A stretch of 64,000 nucleotides of DNA from Halichondria panicea (GCF_963675165.1 NC_087392.1:1441001-1505000); one strand, 5' to 3'; shown: positions 46,026 through 58,963, counted from the first letter of the stretch. Notes: generated by a model not told the origin, from the letters alone. Numbers and translations are program-made.

Positions 46026-49000
46026 TTATTCCCCTTCCTGTCTATAATCGGCCAGGACCGAGGCTAACATATCGCACATACAAAACACTTTACCTCTGCT
46101 CTTGTTTCTTTTTCTATCCTCTAGATCTTTCCTGATGAGGTAGATCTTCTGAGCCAATAGTTTGTAGTACTCCTCTCTGTTCTGAGCTGCCTCAAACATC
46201 ACCTTCTCAACCTGAAGGGAGAACATTCTCATAGTTCAACTCTACACTACAGTACATGGAACACACCGTATAAGAGTACAGATACGTGTACACATGCATA
46301 CTGTACAGTGTTGTTTTGCTTTCTTGGATCCACTTTACATGAGACATCAACCGTTATTTTGAATGCGATGTTCTAAATAATACCCACCTTCATGGCATAC
46401 TGGATAAGACCCTTGACTCGAGGATCTCTCAAAGCAAAGGGATCATGTATAGGGTAGATGGCCTCCAATCTATAGTAGTGAGAGAAAAAGGAATTACTAG
46501 GGGTACATTAATGCAATTAAATCACTGAGCGAGGGTTGATCTGGTAAGAATTGATCTCGTGGGAGTTGATCTCGTGAAATTGATCTCGTGTGCACACACC
46601 GAATTAAATACCGAGTGATAAGAATAGCATCACAATAATAATTGATATATGAGTTCAGATCATTGAGTTCAGGTGATTAAATTTTATCTAGAATGAATTT
46701 TGGATTGAGTTCAGGTCATTGAGTTACGTTGTATATACACCAGAAAGAGATTGAAGTGCTAATAATCGTCACATAAAAAGCTAGGTCTACGTGCATTCAA
46801 TCTGGTAAAGACGTCTAATGGTTGACACATGAGAAAAATTTAGGTGCGACCGTCCAGTCCAGTTTAGTCACTCCTGGCTGTAGCTGAGGTCTAAGACTGT
46901 GAGCCGACGTCCCTCAGCATCTGCCAAGATTTCACGCCGAGTATCAAAGTCTACATGTCCACCAGAGTCCAGATAGAGCTACTTTTGCCTCGACGTCAAC
47001 AACCACCATGGAAAATCTTGAATAGGACCTAGACATAACCTCGCTTTGCTCGGAATAAGTATAGGATAGACTACACCTAAGAGTAGAATATGCGTCTATG
47101 TAACCTCCGCGGTTGTGGTTAGCCCGAGGCGCAAAGCCGAGGGAATCTAACTGTAACCAAGGTGGTTACTAAGACGCATATTCTACGAGTGGGTGTGGTC
47201 TATCTAACTTGGACTTCATTGCGCATGTGCGAGGCGTGGTTATAAAAGGCAAGTTGGTGCGTAGCAACAGAAATTGAATTTGTGCGAGCTGAACGAGCTG
47301 GAGAGCTGTGAGAGACACCAGTTGACAGAAAAAGACAAGAAGACGGCTTCAAAACTACAGTAAAACTTAGTAGAGCTTGTGAAATACTTCTTGAAGATAC
47401 TGGAAAGAACAGACAAGTAAAAAGAACCTAGAACTGACTGCAACACTACAAGAAGAAGAAAGAAGCTCTGTGGTGGAGTGGAGGGGGGTATAGAGTAGAC
47501 TTGACCGGCATGGAACCTTGAAAAACTCAATAGAAAGTGTCAAACGACTGCTGAAGTGTTTTTGATGCTTCCTGGCCCCCCTTGCCCATGCCCAACTGGA
47601 AAAAGCAATACAAAGCAACAGTGGACATGGAAAGAATGGATATTGACTGAACAAACTATTGCATTCTGTAAAAAAAGTCATCTTCTTGTCACTTTCACTA
47701 AAAATTTCATTCCAACTTTTGAGAACTTTCTGCAAATTATTGTCACTTCCTGTAGAATATGTGTCCACTTCCTGTAGAATATGAGCCCATTTCCTGTAGA
47801 ATATGCGTCCACTTCCTGTAGAATAAGTACCTTCTTGTAGATTATGCTTCCATGTAATCTACTGTTTTTAGCCAATCAGATCAATTACAGATGATGTAAT
47901 GTAGTCTAAATACAAAGAAAGTATGAAATTGATCATAATGTAACCCACTTACATTGTGTACATGCATATAATTATGGCTCGGTGCGCATGCACAAGCGAG
48001 GTATACGGTGGTGTGTGTGTGTGTGTGTTGATTTTAATTTGTGGATTTGCAAAATAATGCTTCGTTCTCGAGTTATGCCTATAGTTTTGCTTACTTGGAA
48101 TGCCATATTGCAGCCTTTTCAGAAGAGCACGTAGCCAAACTTGTTTACCGAGTGTTGCTACTCCACTTAGTAGTTAGCTCTGCACTAGAACGCTAGCTAT
48201 TGGTAGCTGCAAGGCTCTGCTGATGGCAGCTATTAATAATAAAGACTTGAACTTTTGGCATCGATCGTTTTTAACAACGATCATAGTCGATCATTACCCA
48301 CTAATTGAGTTTGCATGCAACAAATTAATGTTCATCATGTGTATAAAAGCTATATTAGTAGCTTTATGTTATGTAGCTTTGGCATATGTAGCTTTGGCAT
48401 CTCCACCGAGGTATCAGCACCTGCGGTGCTTTCATAATACATGTACATGTACATTGTGCAGGACAAAACCACTTGGACGTATGTACAACACACAACAAAC
48501 ACTTTGGTTGCAAAACGTACATTCTTTTAACAAGGTGCTGCCTGAGGTCAGGGATCACAAGAGAGTGCCACGCTTGAGTAGGATTGCTCGTGATCCTGTG
48601 CAAATTAGTTACAAATCTTTTGCATGCATGTATGTTCATGTACACTGTCTTTAACACATTATACACATGTACAGTATGCTGTTACACATGCATACAGCCA
48701 GTAAACGCTCTGTAATCCAACTTAGACGACTCAAACATCCATTGAGATGATCGATCGACTCACTGTGGAATGGGAAGGAAGAAGCTTGATTGCGGCGGTC
48801 CTCCCAGGCCAGGATTTGCTCCAGGATTGTAGCCTGTGTTTCCCTGCCCTGGCCCTGGAAACACAGTGGGGGTGCATTAATTATATAGGCCCAGTTTCCT
48901 ATCTAATAGTACATTGTAATTGGCTGTCTGTAAATTACACGATGCATACTAATGTACACATATATATTCAGAGGAGGTTGGTCACAATTAAACAGAGGAA

Positions 49001-52000
49001 TGTGCGTGCACGGAGAAAAGACATACGGAAACGTACAGAGAAGAGCATGAAAAGTAGCTATCCTAGCTAAAGCCAGAAAGCTGCAAACGATTGTAGCACT
49101 CTATACTAGTAGCAAATGATGCTAACAATACCCAGTAAGTGAGTATATAGCATAGTCACACTCGAAGCAATGAGCCAGAAACTAAGTTAACCACAAACTA
49201 CCAGTTGTTACTGTACTACTTTCCTTGGTTCTTTGACTCCTGCCTTAATGTAGCAGGTATATATAGCAATGATAGGTTTACACTACTACGATTCTTAACT
49301 AACAGGAGATGTAATACAAAAGAGATAACATAAGACAAATGCTCAGGAATGCAATAATGAGACAAAAGTGCTGACTCAGCGGGTTGAAGAAGGGTTGAAG
49401 GCGAATTCGAGGCCAAACACTGCTTGCATAGCATGTCTCATTAAATCGTGACCAACCTCTCCTCTGATGTATACCGTATAGCGGGTAATTTTCGTGAGGT
49501 AAATATTCGTTATTTTCGTGGGCAAGCTGACCTACACAAAATGTTAACGTAGGCGTGGCTTACCAGAACGTAGGAATGCAGTGCAGGCAACGAGACTAAA
49601 CAAAATTTTTGCTCACAAAAACTACCGTTTCTCGAGTTGAACGAATTTTTTACCCCACGAAACTTACCCACTATACGGTAATCACTCCTGGTAAAATAAT
49701 TATACAGAAAATTGCAGGTTGGTTTTGTCTGGTTAAATTACAGTGTTACACTATTCTCCGTGGTCAAATTTGCCTTGCACATTGCTATACAGGTACAAGC
49801 ATGCACAAGCACTGCGGTACACCGTAGGCGTAATTGGGCTAATTACATGTACTAGAGTTCACTGTTTGCTATATAGTAATTGCACTGATTTTCAAACTGC
49901 ACGCACTTACATGAATAAATACTATACATGTACATAATTATATGTAGAATAATCTCTCTGCATGACATTGTATAAACTCACGTGTATGTTGTTGCTTGAC
50001 AGGTAGACACACAGGACAGTCAGCACGCACACAGTTCCTCCAGTGATTGATGAGCTGACGAGACGTGGCACAGTGTGTATCTGTATATCGATACAAGGGC
50101 ATAAACACATCAAATACAGTACATACATGTGTATACATTGTATGTGTAGTGTATATGTACTCGTTCTAAGTTTGTGCTTTAATTTACTGTACGAGCTTGA
50201 AAAGCGAACAGTTTGGTAAGCTGCGAGTTCCTAAAATATAATCATGCAATAATCTGTAGCATTGAGAAAACGTCATGTACATGTACATGTACGTGCTGTT
50301 AGTCCTGATTTACGTGCACTTACAGGTGCAGGATCTTCCTGCCTGACACTCAGTCATGTGATTGAGCACACTCTTCATGGTATTGCAGTGTAGGAGGGTA
50401 CACGGCCGATAGTCACCGCTCGCCTGTTGATCTCTCTCGCACTTGTCAGCATGGAGTAGGAGCACCAACTGCTGTTGAATCTGCTTCCTCTTCTCAGGGT
50501 CCAAGGTCTGGTTAGGGGGAGCCCCCGGTGGTAGCTTGTTTCCGCCGCCGTGGATGGATCCAGGAGGGGGTGGGGTGGGGACATGGTGGTTAGGCATCCC
50601 CCCAGTTGCTTGAGAGGTTGTCTGCTGTTGCTGCTGTTGCTGCTGCTGCTGATTCTGAGACAATAGATTATCATCAACCTGCAGAAACATTCGGTTTTGA
50701 AAAAACAGTTCATAAAGCTGAAATTCAAACTCAGGACTTACAAACGAATACACACTGCACACACGTATTGTATACGTACAGTACATGTGTGTGACTAAAA
50801 TTTACACACACAGTACATGTACACACGACGTACATACTATAATTATGCAGGCGATAATTGTACTGTACACACACGTACTACATGTAAAATCGGAACAGGC
50901 TGTATATCACGAAAATTTCTTTATAAATGCTATTATAGACTCACAGAAGTCATTCCCTGCATGTTGGTGCGTCCTGGGAGAGAAGGGGTCCCACCAGTTG
51001 AGCCTGGCAGGGCATTGTTGGGCGTGGTCTGCTGAAAAGTGGGGGGGGCTTGGGATACAGCTCCACCTAGAAGAGGGCCACTGCTCTGAGGGATGCCTGT
51101 ACAAACACAAAAAGTAGTATATAAAATTATCACAATGACAATATATAATGCCATCCACCTAAAAATGTTCAGCCAAGAAGACCAGATATACATGTAGCTG
51201 AAAGAGTACTTGCACTAGCTACTGTATACTAAATCTAACAAAAAGAAGTGCGTATTGTACAATACATTATACGTACAGCTTACAAAAGTCAATATAGGCA
51301 ACTCAAAGAAAAATTATAGCAAACACGTTGTCACTCACCTTGATGTGGCTGTTGTTCACTGTTGAAAGAAGAGTCATTCTGAGCTATTGGTACACCCTGG
51401 GAGGTTGCTGGATTGCCAGCGACTGGAACCGGTGGCTGACTCATAGCATTACTCTGCTGCATATGAAACGTCTGCTTGGGAGTTGGAGCGAATCCACGGT
51501 GATTGGTTTGGATCTGATTCTGAGGTGGTCCCACGTTGTACATTGCTCCAGGAGGTCTGCCGTGCATCATTCCACTAGGGTTGGCCATTCTCATCCCAGG
51601 ACTCATTACTTGCTGGCCACCAGGTGACATGTGCACCTGTCTTCTTGTTCTGTGCTGCTGAACGTAGTTGTACTGGGCTTGCATTTGAGGGTGCATGTCC
51701 TGAAGGCTCATCTGTGAAACCATTCTAGGCCATTCTATTTGTCCACCGTCCATTAGCATCCCTGGGTGGTTAACGTAACGTGTCATTGCAGCTCGCATCG
51801 GTCCCATCATTCCTCCGCCTTGTTGTAATTGCATCTGACCAGGCATTCCGGCATATATTCCAGGGTTGTACATCCCAGGATGACCACCTTGGTAGCCTTG
51901 AGGCATCGCCATTCTCGTTCCAGGACTAAGGTACATGGGAGCCCCATCCACCTTTCCAGACATATAAGATAAATTAGTCATCATTGGAGTTCTGATCATC

Positions 52001-52545
52001 GGGTCAAAGTTTTGCATCGAGCTCGAGGGTGCCATGGATACAATTCTGTAAGCAGGGGTGGAGCTGACTGACGGTAGGGCAGGTGTGGGGTCAGCTAAAG
52101 TGCTGACCGCTATCGGTTGAGGGCTCGGAGCGTTGCCCGAAGCATTGTAACTGGAATACATCGAGGAATTGACATCTCCACGAGGGCTGTTGGTGTACAT
52201 GTTAATGGTGGCATTCGGAGTAGCGTGGTTCATAGAGGGTGGCTGCGTTTGAGGAGGTGTAGCACTATAAGGGGTGGGTACTTGACTCGCAACAGGTGGT
52301 GTGACACTTGGGGAGACGTTGGACCTTTGATGATTCTGAGTTGGAGTGAGAGTGACAGAGGCGTTCGGAACATTCTGCTGCTGAAGAGATAGAGAAGGGT
52401 TTGCATTTAAGGTCGAATTAACGAGACCACTCGTATCGTTCCCAGCAAGACCGTCCAGAGAGGAGAGATCGGGTAGGTTGTCTAAATCGTTCCGAAACTG
52501 ACTCAGCACTTCTGCAGTGAGAGTAAAATACATTGTTACGTACAT
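46026..52545 (-). CDS. CBP-derived TAZ1-KIX protein, copy B (no HAT or bromodomain)
   Basis: Eight exons join in phase into a 748-aa frame: 51339-52545 (ATG at 52545), 50945-51096, 50324-50678, 49982-50080, 48764-48854, 48521-48595, 46388-46469 and 46026-46211 (TAA). The architecture equals copy A: Met/Pro/Gln-rich N-terminal region, TAZ1 with its ligand pattern ([38 protein letters not shown]), KIX with [20 protein letters not shown], then an intron-derived tail and a TAA overlapping AATAAA. Relative to CBP, exon 2 has lost a block that encodes Met-rich repeats, in frame. Exon 2 keeps a CAG acceptor here, so it could also be an internal exon. Despite many substitutions, no frameshift or stop interrupts any of the eight exons. 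Confidence 0.65.
47085..47185. repeat. Foldback element with GAGGCGCAAAGCCGAG loop (copy B)
   Basis: This is the unit 2 counterpart of 31279-31379, with complementary arms around the same loop. Confidence 0.75.
47744..47852. repeat. 22-base tandem repeat, about 5 units (copy B)
   Basis: This is the unit 2 counterpart of 31939-32048: CACTTCCTGTAGAATATGTGTC and variants. Confidence 0.85.
49472..49680. mobile_element. MITE, TACCGTATAGCGGGTAA family, 209 bases (copy B)
   Basis: This is the unit 2 counterpart of 33682-33890, same length and ends. It was present before the segmental duplication. Confidence 0.8.
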
Positions 52546-52898
52546 GTGTGTGTCAGTGTGGAGGTAATTGCACTACAAAGGGGGATACAGGTAGCTGCCT
52601 GTGAAGGATGAGGATTCTTTGTTTAGTAGAACAGCTTGATTTCTTGAACAACACTGTAGCCAGTTAGCTACTGAGCGTTTATCACGCAGCAAACACAAGC
52701 TATCGTTATTACGAAATGAAACTGGCCGTACCGTTTTAATTTTAATGAGCAGGTCTTCCGTTTCCATTCCGTTTCGACACAAACGTTTTACAGTACGGAA
52801 CGGGAACTTTTATTTGAGGGCTACTGTATACATATCACAATACATAATTATAATACCATCCACAATTTGCAGCCAGAAAAGAGTACTTGTATATTATA

Positions 52899-53040
52899 GT
52901 TAAACAATGGCCTCGAGTGGTACTGGTATATTGATTTACACACGAGAGTAATCTGATAAACCACGAGGCGCAGCCGAGTTGGTTTATCTGATTACTCGAG
53001 CGTGTAAAGCAAATATACCACGAGAGGCCATAGTTTAACT
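52899..53040. repeat. 142-base foldback element with GAGGCGCAGCCGAG loop, private to unit 2
   Basis: The arms AGTTAAACAATGGCCTCGAG...GGTTTATCAGATTACTC-like are complementary over about 65 bases and end in GTTTAACT. The centre GAGGCGCAGCCGAG closely resembles the loop of the element at 31279. Unit 1 has no counterpart. Confidence 0.8.
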
Positions 53041-53990
53041 GGCTTGTACTATGTTTAGAACTGTACTACTATGTTTAGCTACTTCCTGTCATGCTTCTTC
53101 AATGAATATGCTTACAACTACTGTTTGCCGTCACTGTTGCTATAGCTATGCAATGAATTTGCTATCATTAATTTTTTAAAAAGCGATGGCTGATTCAAGC
53201 AAGCGTCTATGATTCAAGCAAGCAATTGTGAAGGCTGTGTTTCTGCATCTTTATAGAAGGCTCTTCAAGAAAGTACACTGGTGCTACTTGTCTACAAAGA
53301 GTGCAAATGTACCCGAAAATATCATTCCACAAGCCTACTATACTGCACTGTACTGGCCCAGTGCAGTGCAGTCTCTTTAGTCTGAGGAATTGTGAAGGAA
53401 CCAGATAAACACTTGGCAGTCTGGACCCTTCTTACTGCCATGCAGCAATGTAATAAGCAGGTTGTGACAACCAATGTTGAAAGTTGGAAAAAAAAACACA
53501 AACAAACCAGTATCGTTTACGAGTTCTTCCAAATTTGCCTCCCTTTTTGGAACTATTTATCGCTCGAACTTGGCTCTTTTTATGTTGACTAAAATCATTA
53601 GTAGTCTGTTTTGTATTGAATTCTCTCTAGCTCTAATATTGATTGAATTGAGTAGTGTGTCATTGTTTTAATTGAAACAGTGTGTCAATTTTGTTGCAAA
53701 GGTGGGATACTGTATTCAGTTCTAGCTGTACATGTAGTTTGACCACAAGCCATGGTATATGGCAGTTATACACTAGGGTATAACTGCCATATACCATGGC
53801 TGTAGTCAGACAGGTTGTATAAGTAGTATAAACTACAACTGAAGCCTTTGATCTTTGGTGCAACCATAGTACAAAGCTATATATTGTATGGTAAAACAAA
53901 ATAGTACATAATTATTATTGTATAATACAAATTTAACTTAGCAAAGACATTATACGTACAGCTCTACAAAAGTCAATAAGCAGCTTATAG
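53041..53990. other. Unit 2-specific non-coding stretch with a perfect hairpin
   Basis: This region has no counterpart in unit 1 and no recognisable gene. At 53749-53770 and 53779-53800 a perfect 22-base inverted repeat (GCCATGGTATATGGCAGTTA...) surrounds the 8-base loop CACTAGGG. The rest looks like ordinary AT-rich DNA. It may be one or more insertions with unrecognised ends. Confidence 0.6.
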
Positions 53991-54009
53991 CAAACACGTT
54001 GTCACTCAC

Positions 54010-55055
54010 CTTGATTTTGCTGTTGTCCACTGTTGAAAGAAGAGTCATTCTGAGCCATTGGTACACCCTGGGAGGTTGCTGGATTGCTAGCGACTGGAAC
54101 TGGAACTGGTGGCTGACTCATAGTATTACTCTGCTGCATATGAGACGTCTGCTCAGGAGTTGGAGTAAATCCACAGTGATTGGCTTGAATCTGATTCTGA
54201 GGCGGTCCCACGTTGTACATTGCTCCAGGAGGTCTGCCGTGCATCATTCCACTAGGGTTGGCCATTCTCATCCCAGGACTCTGGCCACCAGGTGACATGT
54301 GCACCTGTCTTCTCATCCCGGGATGCATTCCAGGGTTCATGTGCACAGGGTTTTGCATTGTTCTGTGCTGCTGAACGTAGTTGTACTGGGCTCGCATTTG
54401 AGGGTGCATGCCCTGAGGGCTCATCTGTGGGACCATTCCAGGCCGTCTTATTTGTTCATCGTCCATCGGCATCCCTGGGTGGTTAATGTGATGTGTCATT
54501 GCAGCTCGCATCGGTCCTATCATTTCTCTGCCTTGCATCTGACCGGGCATTCCGGCATACATTCCAGGGTGGTACATCCCAGGATGACCACCTTGATAGC
54601 CTTGAGGCATCGCCATTCTCGTTTCAGGGCTAGGGTATATGGGAGCCCCACTCATCATTCCAGGCATAAAGGATAAATTAGTCATCATTGGAGTTCTGAC
54701 CATCGGGTCAAAGTTTTGCATCGAGCTCGAGGGTGCCATGGACACAATTCCGTGAGCAGGGGTGGAGCTGACTGACAGTAGGGCAGGTGTGGGGTCAGCT
54801 AAAGTGCTGATCGCTATCGGTTGAGGGCTCGGAGCGCCGCCTGAAGCATTGTAACTGGAATACATTGAGGAATTGACGTCTCCACGAGGGCTGTTGTTGT
54901 ACATGTTAATGGTGGCATTCGAAGTAGTGTTGTTCGTAGAGGGTGGCTGCGTTTTAAGGAAGTGTTTTGAGGAGGTGTAGCACTATAGGGGGTGGATACT
55001 TGACTCGCAACAAGTGGTGGACATTTGGGGAGACATTGGACCTTTGATGATTCCG
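54010..55055 (-). pseudogene. Second, partial copy of CBP exon 2 upstream of copy B
   Basis: The frame from an ATG at 54904 to the donor at 54010 is open (298 codons plus one base, phase 1). The 5' part to about 55055 is frameshifted and truncated, as in 38185-39210. The two partial copies share the same breakpoints, so they arose before the segmental duplication. The donor is intact, so splicing to exon 51339-52545 is possible. Confidence 0.65.
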
Positions 55056-55102
55056 CAGTACACTGTACAGTACTAGTAGCAGACAAGAATTTCAAAAAAT
55101 AA

Positions 55103-55205
55103 GTACAAAATAGAGCAATTAATTGTCTTGTAGCTTCCACTAGAACTAGCTATTTCTCTCTAACTTGTTCATTTCCCAACAAAATAATGGTAGCCATTTT
55201 CTGTT
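55103..55205 (-). promoter_or_regulatory. Transposed piece of CBP 5' flank (unit 2)
   Basis: AATTGTCTTGTAGCTTCCAC and the next ~80 bases match 20605-20690 more closely than the unit 1 copy does. Position relative to the partial exon 2 is the same as in unit 1. Confidence 0.5.
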
Positions 55206-55456
55206 TTCTTTCTCAGACCGAGTTGTCTCTAAAATAACGCGATCTGGCAAAGCACTAGCTTCGAATCCAGGCCTATATAATTTTGCCAGGCCCAAACTTA
55301 TTATCCCCATAACAATTATTATTAGCAAAAATAATTATTAATCTGAGAAACTGCACACAAAATAAACCGTTGCTCTTCCAACACAAAACAATGACATTCA
55401 TAAGAAGTCTACAAAAGAGTTCGACTAGCTCTAAGTGAATCCAGATGAGTGGCTGA

Positions 55457-58400
55457 TCACACCTCAGTCTCTTCGTGTATCTTAAACTTGGCTGACAGTG
55501 ACCCAATATCTTCATTAGCCTTCTCTTCAGCTATGATCTGGACAGAACAGAGTACAGTAGTCAACAACAAGTACCAGTGTACAATACAGCTCTACCTGTT
55601 TCGCCAGATTCATCTTTCCAAACAGATTCCATGTGAGGACTCCAACTATTTTGCCGTCTGGTTTGTTGAGATAAAACACTACCCCTTTAGAATAATCATC
55701 CACAGGCAACTCGGATTCCTGAGATAAAGTGATAAAATTGTTAGTATAGTGTGTGTGTGCAGTTTAATAATTGTACAGTTTTAACCGCTTAAACGTAGCA
55801 GATCTCAGTACAGCACAACTATACACCCACCTCACTGGTCTTCCTAGCCCATACGCCCACTGTGGGGAGTTTGCTGTCAACCAGGCCCGTGGCTTCAAAC
55901 CCAACCTCGGGGCCGACATCACTCCTGCACGAGAACCAATAGAGTTCAAACACATCATAATTATCATAAAGCAATTACATTCATGTACAAGCCTGACACC
56001 ACACTGACCTGACCTCATGCACGTCATCAACTCTTGACGTCATGTATATACATGATCACACGTGTATGATAATAGTCATTAATTAGTTTGTTCAGCTATT
56101 AAAATTAACCAGTACAGATTGTCAATAGCCGATAACTTACCAAAACATGGACTGGTGTGTGAATCTGTTGTGCTCCCCTGTCATGTTCTCTCCCGCCAGA
56201 CGACCGCTTACGTTGGCATGGTCGTGATGCTCCACCCTCCTCCGTCCGAGGTAGGGGTCAAAGAAACAGGCCGCATCTCCAGCCTGTAAGGAACAGTATA
56301 TGTACATATAAAACAACGCCATCTAGCATGTATGTGAGGGGCACATTCAGTAGAGTGCATTTCTAGAAGTGGATTGTCTAGGCTTTCAAACGTTAGGCTC
56401 AGTATGATATAGAGCTCTTGAATTGTAGAGGGAGCAGATAGGAAATGACAGAAGTACTCAGTACTGTGTTTAAGCTCACCGCCCAGATATCTGAACAGGC
56501 CTGCAACTCAGAGTTAACTCTGTATCCTCCAAACTGTGGGTCTGTCTCCAATTTAGCCGACTTGGATAGCTCCGTGTTGGGCTGAAGACCCACGGCAACC
56601 ACCACATGATCAGCTGTAAGCTGTGTGTGAGCGCGCGTGTGTGTGTGTGTGGTAAAATAAGTGTAATGCAAATTGTATGTCAATTAGTGTGTTGTTTGAC
56701 ACTGTGCAACATTTTCATGTATATGCACATGCATAGACACTTGTCCTATGTTCAGAGGCTCACTAGATATAATATTCATATACTCACTTCTTCTCCATTG
56801 GACAGAGTGACCTTGACCTTCCCCTCCTCCACACCAGCCTTGGAGATGAGTGTCCCAGGGTGTACAGCCACACCCACCTTGCGAACTTTATCAGTGGTCC
56901 ACTTACAGAGGTCAGACGGTAGAACCAGCCCGAGGTTACCGCCCTCAGGAAACACCTGCGTCACTGACAATCCACGCCCCTTTCCTAGAGAACAAATATT
57001 AGCCATCATAATTATCAGTACTGCCGATACGTAGTAAACAATTCTACGAGCGTCAACCATACACAGACAAAGTTAATACACTCCATTTCTAAGCTGGGGC
57101 CTCCATGTACATGTCCAGCATAATAATAAAGCATAATATTAAACCCACAATGCAATGAATGCTCTATCTAACTCAGTTCAACATAGAGAGAAAGTACTAT
57201 TGAACACACCTCTGCTGGCCATCCCGACTGCGAGCTCACTGCCGAGGAACCCTCCTCCCACCACCAGAATAGACTCCACACTGCTGGCCACTTTGTCCAG
57301 GGATAGGTAATCTGGGATCTGAAAGGATTCAATCAATAATATTGCTACTTGTGACTAACCACAACATACTGTTCTGTATAGAGACACTCTCTCCTTGAGA
57401 TCAGCTGAGGCTTCAGAGAATATCGGGAGGTTCCTTGGCCGGCCACCAGTCGCTAGAAGACATTTGTCGTATGTGATCTCTGATCCATTCTCAAATTGGA
57501 TTGTTTTCGTAGTGGGGTTGAGGCCAACCGCCTGTTGTTAAAAATGTGTCAGTAGAGGACAGTATATAGGCTGTGTTTGAGCTCTTACCTTTGTTCCAGT
57601 GAGGACAGCCACACCTCCATTCTCTTTACCGGGCAGTTCTTTAGGATCACAAAAGTTCCATTTGTACAGTGGGCTATAGAGACGACACAATAATAAGACA
57701 ACCAGAACCCAAATTACGGTCGCTCAATTATGCTAAAAGTACTGTTTGCATAGGCCCTAAAGCGAGAATTTCGACTATTGATAACTTGAGCTCTAGTGAT
57801 GCAATTTTCAATTTTTGCGAAGCCATGAACACTAGCAAAGTTCACAAATGGTAATTTGATGTAATACAGTATGGGCCGACACTTACTCCACAAGCTTGCC
57901 ACCACTCCAAGAGGCCTTGAATTTAAGCTGTTTTGTAGCTTCGTGATCTTCATACAACCAGAGCTGCTTGGAGAGAGGGGGCCTACTGTATGGAGTGTAC
58001 GTCTCCTCTCCTATGATGAGGACCTGTTGTGTAGGATAGACAATATCACATCACTACTGGTTTCCCAACGATACCAAACATCGCCAAATCGTAGTACATG
58101 GTGATCTCTAAGTATGTGATCAGGGTAGTTATACTCAAAGTGGACGCTCTAAGTGATCAGGCAATAAAATTATTGGGTAAAGTGAAGCCTACAAACGTAG
58201 CAGTTAAGTACACACGCAGTAGAACTTTTTTCTCCTGTGGATAGCAAAACGAAAAACATAATAACACATAATAGACCTTTGCTTTAGGATCCTTTTCTCT
58301 GATTGCTTTGGCTGCTGCAAAAGAGGCTGTACCTGCTCCAACCAACACATAAGGTACATGTTCTGTGAGGAGATGATAACACATGAATGCAATATGTTGA

Positions 58401-58963
58401 ATAGCTTGGAACAATGCACACACAACAGGGTGGACAATTGACATACTAGGCAGCTCAAGTGCAGTCACATCAGGAGTCTTGATGAGGACATCACCAACTA
58501 CCTCTGTGGAAATAATAGGAGTAGAAGGGGGCGTGTCTGGTACTGAGGTGGGGGCTATCAACTTCTCTGCTTCAGCTGCAAATAGACCAGTCAATATGAT
58601 TATTAGTGGATATGGATGGGGGGTTAGCTCACCTTCGGGATGGGTGGCTCCAGCTTTACTGTACTCAGACACACGAGTCTGATTCATGCTTTTGATTCCA
58701 GCATTCTTCTGGTTACGATGAGATCGCCACATCTGCAATCGATGAGTGATATTTTAGCACCATGTTGGCTAGCTAGGCATACTCACAGCAAATGTGGTGA
58801 CCCCAGCAATTCCAACTCCTGCAGCTATGATAAGGTTCACGCTATTGCCTCCTCCGGCTCCAGCAGTGGAGGCAGCCCTCCTCCCATTGATGACACCTCC
58901 TCTCACTCCTCTCCCAGAGCGTACAGCCACTTGGAAAGAGCTTCTCCACAGACTTGTAGCCAT
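55457..58963 (-). CDS. AIFM1: Apoptosis-inducing factor 1, mitochondrial flavoprotein
   Basis: Fourteen in-phase exons: 58787-58963 (ATG), 58633-58732, 58447-58575, 58277-58362, 57887-58023, 57673-57589, 57370-57531, 57210-57318, 56788-56984, 56480-56620, 56141-56283, 55831-55924, 55596-55718 and 55457-55537 (TGA). They encode 587 aa; human AIFM1 is 613. An Arg-rich mitochondrial presequence is followed by a hydrophobic segment ([17 protein letters not shown]). The FAD-binding GAGTAS...A motif, the RPPLSK block, the second Rossmann motif [43 protein letters not shown] and GENMTG are all present, with the C-terminal AIF domain ([20 protein letters not shown]). It is an inner-membrane-anchored NAD(P)H-dependent oxidoreductase supporting complex I, and a death effector when released to the nucleus. 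It lies directly beside the duplicated Death-domain NTPase segment, which carries its 3' end. Confidence 0.96.

Larger units (their letters stand above)
24640..55330. repeat. Two tandem ~15-16 kb segmental duplicates (NTPase - CBP-derived gene - CBP exon 2 piece)
   Basis: About 24640-39670 and 39670-55330 are homologous in the same orientation, with an offset of about 15.67-15.9 kb through most of their length. The order inside each is NTPase gene, inverted-repeat elements, CBP-derived gene and partial CBP exon 2. Unit 2 begins with AIFM1 exons 11 (part) to 14; unit 1 begins only with the very end of AIFM1. The units differ by scattered substitutions and by element insertions private to one unit (35160-35759, 36030-36231, 39430-39659 in unit 1; about 52880-53900 in unit 2). 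The high similarity makes assembly error a real concern, but the private insertions and in-frame indels argue for two true loci. Confidence 0.88.
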
